From: Favolaschia claudopus
Taxonomy: Eukaryota > Basidiomycota > Agaricomycetes > Agaricales > Mycenaceae
Direction: 5' to 3'
DNA: 64,000 nucleotides
Assembly: GCA_037176885.1 (NCBI GenBank)
Contig: JAWWNJ010000131.1
Coordinates: forward strand, 186,001 to 250,000
The number at the start of each line of letters is the position of its first letter. Positions within the stretch are counted from its first letter, which is position 1. The notes under the pieces were generated by a model. The model worked only from the letters and a program-made list of their open reading frames with translations, was not told the DNA's origin and ran no database searches. The position numbers and the translations under genes were made by a program. Below are positions 58,944-64,000 of this stretch, piece by piece.

Positions 58944-61116
58944 TTACATTTGGAATAGAAATTTGTCTATTTCATTCCTCAAACTGGACACAAATTCCAA
59001 CTTGCAACCTTCAGCCGTCTTCAAATCCCTGGTATTCGTCTCTAGAAGACCTCCCACCGTTTTGAATCTGTTAGCCGTTAGGAACTTGAAAAGTCCATCG
59101 CGGAGCCCGAGATCCTCAAGCGGCATTCTCGGTATCTTCTGGTATACCTCCTCCTGCATCCCAGCCCCAGATACGCCTGCCTTTGAAGAGGTAAGATCGG
59201 GGTCCGAAGTTCAATTTCGGATGTGCTTGCCTTTGTGCTTGAACGCCTGAAAAGTGCGGGGTCCGCCACCAACTTGAAAGCCGTCGCCGCCGCCAGTGGG
59301 ACCACTGTTTCCCGGCCCGCCTTCTATCAGTGAGATCGGGCTTGAACGCTGAAAGTCCGCTGGGTTTGATGCACATTTTCTTCAGTCAGTGGAAATGCCA
59401 AATAATAGGCTGCATACCTCTAACAGCTTGATTGATGCTGCTGTCTTGGAACGAAGAGGAGCTGATGTCCTCATCGGAGCTAAATTTAATGCTTTCGTCG
59501 TTTGGACCGATGGTCTCGTGTTCAGTGGAGCGTGTCTCTTTTGGCTCGAGAAACGCTGCTCCTGTGTGCCACTCATTGAAACATGATTTGCATGGAGTTT
59601 GCAGAGCTCACCATCTTTGCTGACGACCTTAAAGTGAGTCGCAATGTTTCTATAAAGGTCCGTTGGTGAGAGTGGGTCAGCTTCAGAATCCTGCAATAAA
59701 CGGGGAAACTGAATTGACTGTAGCAGACAAAAAGGATGATGTCTCAGGCCGAATTGCACACCTTCTTCAGCAGAGTCACCCAGTCGTCAGTATGGCTCAG
59801 GACGACGGTGGCGGATGGAACCTAAACTCTCGATGAATGCTGGCGTCAGAAAAAGAAAGGACGAACGTCACCTGATGAGAAATGTAGTCATTTATGAGAA
59901 CCGATGGATTGCAACTCTAGCTCAACTTGAAGGTTCAAATTTCTGATTGAAGTAATGAGTCCCATTTACCTTGGTGCGATCCGGATGAGCATCAAGAACA
60001 ACAGGCGGAGAATTGAGTCCCATTCCAGGGCGGAGGTGCGATGAGAGCGGCGGCCATATGGACATAATGGAGGATCCCACTTCTGCCGAGGAACTCGCGC
60101 CTGGGAACTCCTCACGCCACACCTCGGGCCCAAGACTGACCGTCCACCCTCGCAAGAACAATGTTTGATTCAAAGGTCCGTGGACATGCTGGCTCAACTC
60201 TGCTCGATTCTTCCCAAGAGAGACCCAAGCATATTTAGTGCTATTTGGTGCGTTTTGGAACCGGAGTTTGAAAGTCTGCTCTTCTTCATGTTCTGAGTAG
60301 TGCGCTATGCCCCACGACCGCGCTTTCTCATGCCCCGATACAACAAAGAGGTCGCCATTGTGAATTTCTCTATAAAGTGTCTTTCCAATGTATCGGTACC
60401 AGCTTTTGGCATTTTCTGTCACGTATTGGTGCAGCGACCTAAAACCGATTTTGAGCTGCTGTCGGTGCGCCCCGCTGGGCAGAGCAAGAACAGCGCCTTG
60501 TCTACCACTGCATTGGAAATTGTATTCCCTACATTTAAAAGAGAACTCAGGTTACTGTGGTCTGTTGCTGGGAAACCATACGCACAAAAGATTTCCATTC
60601 TCGTAATGAACAGTCCTTGAAAGACAACTTCCGGGGCCAATATTGTTGCATTTGACTTCCGCAGAGCTAGTGTTGGGTAGATTGGGGTCATTCATCTTGA
60701 GGGAATTGAATCCGTTTGGGCAAGATGAGAAGACATTGAAGAGATAATCAAATCCCCCCTCATCGATACATCCCACGTCGCCGATAGCGATGCCGCTATT
60801 GATGTTCGGGTGATGGTCCTGTGGCGCCGGCCAAAAGAGTGGGTAGCCTCGCTTCTGCGACAACATTTCAGACGTGTATATCTCCAAGCCAGATCGAGGA
60901 GGTTGATCGTCCTGAGCAGACTATAAAGATATCATTAGCTCCATTTTGTGATCCATCTGCCCAATCACTCACTGGAACGTCTTGGCCAAAACCACCCCCT
61001 CCACCGAAGCCATGGGAACTAATCCCTCCGTGACCACCCGTCCCAGCACCTGCGCAACATCGTGCTTCAGAACGAAGTAACCGAAAAATTCAAGTCGTAC
61101 CGACGTTGTTGGTCAT
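58944..61116 (-). CDS. GRP family protein, copy 3, with RpoA-CTD-like tail
   Basis: Start exon 61116-61101 (MTNNV), then a Gly-rich exon (GAGTGGHGGISSHGFGGGGG), then exons of the same lengths as in unit A (559, 45, 60 and 79 nt all match). The central domain includes EIYTSEMLSQKRGYPLFWP, ALPSGAHRQQLKIGFRSLHQ, VVSGHEKARSWGIAHYSEH and TLFLRGWTVSLGPEVWREEF. After SSFQDSSINQAVRG a second Gly-rich exon (GGPGNSGPTGGGDGFQVGGG) follows, and the last exon encodes PLEDLGLRDGLFKFLTANRF, KTVGGLLETNTRDL and so on to TAA 58944-58946. That tail aligns without gaps to the helix-hairpin-helix of bacterial RNA polymerase alpha C-terminal domains (P-x-DDL-x-L...IGDL...). An in-frame TGA before it could be removed by a 54-nt GC-AG intron (AAG|GCAAGC); otherwise the protein would end early. 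Confidence 0.65.
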
Positions 61117-62100
61117 CCGCAGCTTGATTAATGCCAAAAGACGGTGTACTGGGGCCTTCTGACCAGGGTGTGTCCTTGTCTGCTCGGCTTATGTAGCACA
61201 GTCCTAAGTATAAGGCGACGTTGATTTCTGAGAAAATTCATCTATCAAGGGACAGCTTCAAGTTCCAAATAGCGCCCAGAGGTATATTTAGCTGCAATCG
61301 AATAACCGAGTAGAGAGACAAACTCGCACCTTTCGCCCAGCAAGAGTAGCTCGAGTCGCACGAAGAATTATGTACCCAGATGTTCGAAACCCTCAATTCG
61401 GCGCGCAATTACATTGGCGCAGACGGGCGGGCGAAAAAACCTTTCCGATAACGGCAAACTGGCATCATGCAACAGACAGATGTGATAGTGTTCCTGGGGG
61501 CACCTGAACCTGGGGTTGCGATTGCCTTATGTCGGTGACAATGAGAGCAAAGTCCGCTGTGATCGTCGATTCGTGAGATGGATGTTGAACGAAGGCACTC
61601 TCGGACTTCTTGTATCCGCACTGCACTTTTCAATCAAAGGGCAAGAAATATGAGGTGACCGACGACAACTTGAACGTTGTAAACCGTGCGCAGGGCAGCC
61701 ATGAAGCCGAAGGAAGGAGGTTGCAGAACTTCCAAAAAAAAAACGCGAATGTGACGGGCCCAAGACGGGCCGGGGTGCGCAGCGAATGTTAGAGAGGTTC
61801 CTTTCCTGTAGCATTCGGGTGATTGTTGGCTCGGGGTCGGCACTAGTCCAGAGCTATTCAGCCGGGAGGACGAGATGGAAGGAGACGACAAGTCATCTTG
61901 AGTCACGCGGGACGGTACAATTATAGATCCGATCAAATAGCGGAACGTTCCGACGTGCCTGAGCATCAACCGTTGAGGAATTTAAGACCTTCTCCCGTGA
62001 GGTTAAATTTTTGGCGAATGGTCCCGGAAGACGGCGCAGACTTGTGCAGACCATCAAAAAATAACACCGAACATTTTCACAACTTGAACCAAAGCGCCTC
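61117..62100. other. Intergenic, no gene recognised
   Basis: Upstream of the GRP copy and downstream of the SDR gene. Only short frames; no repeat noticed. Confidence 0.5.
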
Positions 62101-63401
62101 TCACAACCCCAACTCCCTCACAACCCTCTCCGTCGTCTCATACACCTCCTCACTCAACCTCTCATCCATCGCCTCCTTCGACGGCTTCTCAATCCCCTTC
62201 GGCGTCACATACTCCCCTCTTAACCCATCCCTCGGCCCAGCAGCAGCGGCATACAAAACCGTCAACGCCCCCTCCTCCCACGACCCAAACACCATCGGCA
62301 TCAACACCTTCGCAACACCCCACCCAACAAGCGGCATACTTCGAACAAACTTTTGTCCGCCTGCGGTGGTAATTGCACCGGGGTGGACGGAGACACAGGT
62401 GATACTCGTATGTGAGAGTCGTTTTTGGAGGGCTTTGATGTGGAGGATGATGGCGAGTTTGGTGTTTCCTGGAAAGTTGTTGGTAGCGGATGGTTATTAA
62501 ATTGAAGTTCTGAAGAAGAATAAATGGTTGCTGGGCTTTGACATACCGTATGTGGTCAGATACCCTTTCATGGAATCACCATACTGCCTGTTCAAAGATT
62601 CCTTCGTGGCGAACGTCTCGGGATTAACCATCGTATGGGCTGCGGAGGTGAGCTGGAAATTTGGAATCGTTGAATCAATGGTGGGTTCAGAGGAAGATAA
62701 TAGGCGATAAACATACGGCAACGATGCGAACATCGGAATTGGGCTCTGCAGCCGTTTGCTTGAGTAGCGGGAGCAATCCGTTGATTAGAACGACATGGCT
62801 GAGGTAGCTGCACGAAAAACGGCACCGTGAGCTAACGCTGAATTGAATGAATGAATTACGAAAACCTCCTTACTTCGTAACCATGATATCCAGCAACCCA
62901 TCGGAGGTAAGTTTGAAAGGACCGGAGCTCCTGAGCACGCCGACAAGATTCAGCTAAGTAGCGCTCGGCAATTTCAAGTCCATATTAGAAACGGCTCACA
63001 CTGCAGCATTATTAATCAACATATCTAACCGCTGCTCCTTCCCCAAGAACGTCTGAGCAGCACGCGCAGCGGAGCGCGGATCCGAAAGGTCGAGCTCGAG
63101 CCACTCGACGCTGCCTTCTCCCAAACCCTCTGAGTCGGATTGCATTTTGTGAATGGCTTCTTTGGCGCGGGATTCGTTTCGTGCGGCCATGTACACTTTT
63201 GCTCCGCGACGAGCGAGGATTTGGATGGTGGCGTATCCGATACCCGTACTAGACAGATTAGAGAGTGTGTTTGGTTAGATTGGTATGAATGATTGGTATG
63301 AATGGTGAGAATGGTAAGTGGCGAACGTACTTTCCGCCAGTCACAATTACCACCTTGCCATGTAGGTTGGGAAGATCTTTAACTGAGATGGGAGGAGCCA
63401 T
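62101..63401 (-). CDS. Short-chain dehydrogenase/reductase
   Basis: About six exons on the minus strand, from MAPPISVKDLPNLHGKVVIV at 63401 to the TGA at 62101-62103. The first intron splits the nucleotide-binding motif, restored as TGGNTGIGYATIQILARRG (TGxxxGIG). Then come VYMAARN (basic residue suggesting NADP), LDLSD, and MLINNAAV (NNA). After this the catalytic Ser lies in LTSAAHTM and the YxxxK pair is YGNTK, also across an intron. CVSVHPGAITT follows. All key residues are present, and the length of about 320 residues fits retinol-dehydrogenase/WWOX-like SDRs. The substrate is unknown and there is no signal peptide. Confidence 0.9.
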
Positions 63402-63520
63402 TTGAGAGCGTCGAACGTCGGATTGAGATCGAGAAGAGCCAGAAGCAGACCCTTACGACTGCGTGATTGAACTCGAGCTTCTGAAAGCTTGATTGTGGAG
63501 ACTCGACTTGCAGTACTCGA

Positions 63521-63528
63521 TTATATAG
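63521..63528 (-). promoter_or_regulatory. TATA-like box of the SDR gene
   Basis: TATATAA on the minus strand lies about 120 bases upstream of the ATG at 63401. Confidence 0.45.
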
Positions 63529-63529
63529 G

Positions 63530-64000
63530 ATTCTTCTGAGACGCGACATAACCTACAAGTGAAATTAGAGGCAGCCCGGAACTCCAGGCTGCAGACCGGA
63601 GGGCGATGGCGTGACCGTGCTGTAGAGTGCGTTCCCCATCGGGCGCCATATCCCGGATAATGAACCAATCCCAACGAGAGGGTCTGAAACGTTCGGAATT
63701 TCGAGCCGAATCTGGAAAGCGTTTGCGATGTCCAGTGCCAAGTAAGTATTGAGAACAGATCGACGACTCGGAGTTCCGGCGAGCTTCATTCCAGCGCAAA
63801 GAAATTCGCTGTTGCATGAACGAGATTATGCAGCGGCTCGGGAGTACGATTCCGGAAAGAGCTAAGATAGTATAAAATGTGTTCGCCTCCTGACTTGCTC
63901 TTGATTCCGGATCCGTTTGGTCGGTGGGCCCTAAGTTGTCCGATAAGTGTTGGTTTGAAAAGGCTCCTGCCTCGGAATGATATTGCAGATATCGTTAAAC
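63530..64000. other. No gene recognised (right edge)
   Basis: Short overlapping minus-strand frames with no similarity I recognise. It may contain the edge of a gene beyond the window. Confidence 0.4.

Overview
The window reads as nuclear DNA of a basidiomycete fungus, most likely an agaricomycete (mushroom-type). Genes are broken by many short GT-AG introns of about 45-70 nt, many upstream regions carry a TATA-like box 50-120 nt before the ATG, and the protein families fit: NACHT-type STAND NTPases, a DUF6593-like protein, a long LysM secretory protein, a killer-toxin-like GH18 chitinase, a MYND protein and glycine-rich paralogues. The genus is not determined; a Mycena-like genome is a guess. 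No rRNA, tRNA or CRISPR was found.

Layout. 0-2.3 kb: non-coding DNA with two non-autonomous TIR elements. 2.4-13.4 kb: single-copy-type genes: a C2H2 zinc-finger-like gene (-), a possible weak gene (-), a related zinc-finger-like gene broken by a 254-bp tandem duplication (+), a DUF6593-like gene (+) with a duplicated last exon, a MYND gene (+) and a secreted SGNH/CE2-like esterase (-). 14.4-17.7 kb: NACHT copy 1 (+) with a one-base frameshift. 18.1-30.7 kb: a chitin module, made of a nine-LysM secreted protein (-) and a very large secreted GH18 chitinase (+), divergently arranged with a small hypothetical gene between them. 31.3-32.6 kb: a hypothetical gene (-). 33.4-37.4 kb: a complete, apparently autonomous TIR transposon with a two-exon gene.

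38-61 kb is a duplicated accessory region. A glycine-rich paralogous family (called GRP here) occurs at 38.2 (degraded), 40.1-43.6 (two tandem units), 47.4-48.4 (truncated) and 58.9-61.1 kb. Two paralogous single-pass membrane proteins with a C-terminal PPTY motif (44.2-45.1 + and 56.4-57.2 -) and NACHT copy 2 (48.4-51.7 kb) lie among them. The order GRP - membrane protein - CT-rich DNA is mirrored around about 50.5 kb, so 42-61 kb is a large imperfect inverted duplication. NACHT copy 2 sits in the middle as part of a separate segmental duplication that also carried a fragment of the LysM gene's 3' end. Three further non-autonomous elements have inserted here. 61-64 kb: an SDR oxidoreductase (-).

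How the genes may work together. The LysM protein and chitinase probably form a chitin-binding and chitin-degrading pair. The NACHT genes are candidate intracellular immune or incompatibility receptors. The GRP family, with a predicted RpoA-CTD-like helix-hairpin-helix tail, is the best candidate for an undescribed system because its members lie beside NACHT and share its duplication history. That functional link is inference from context only.
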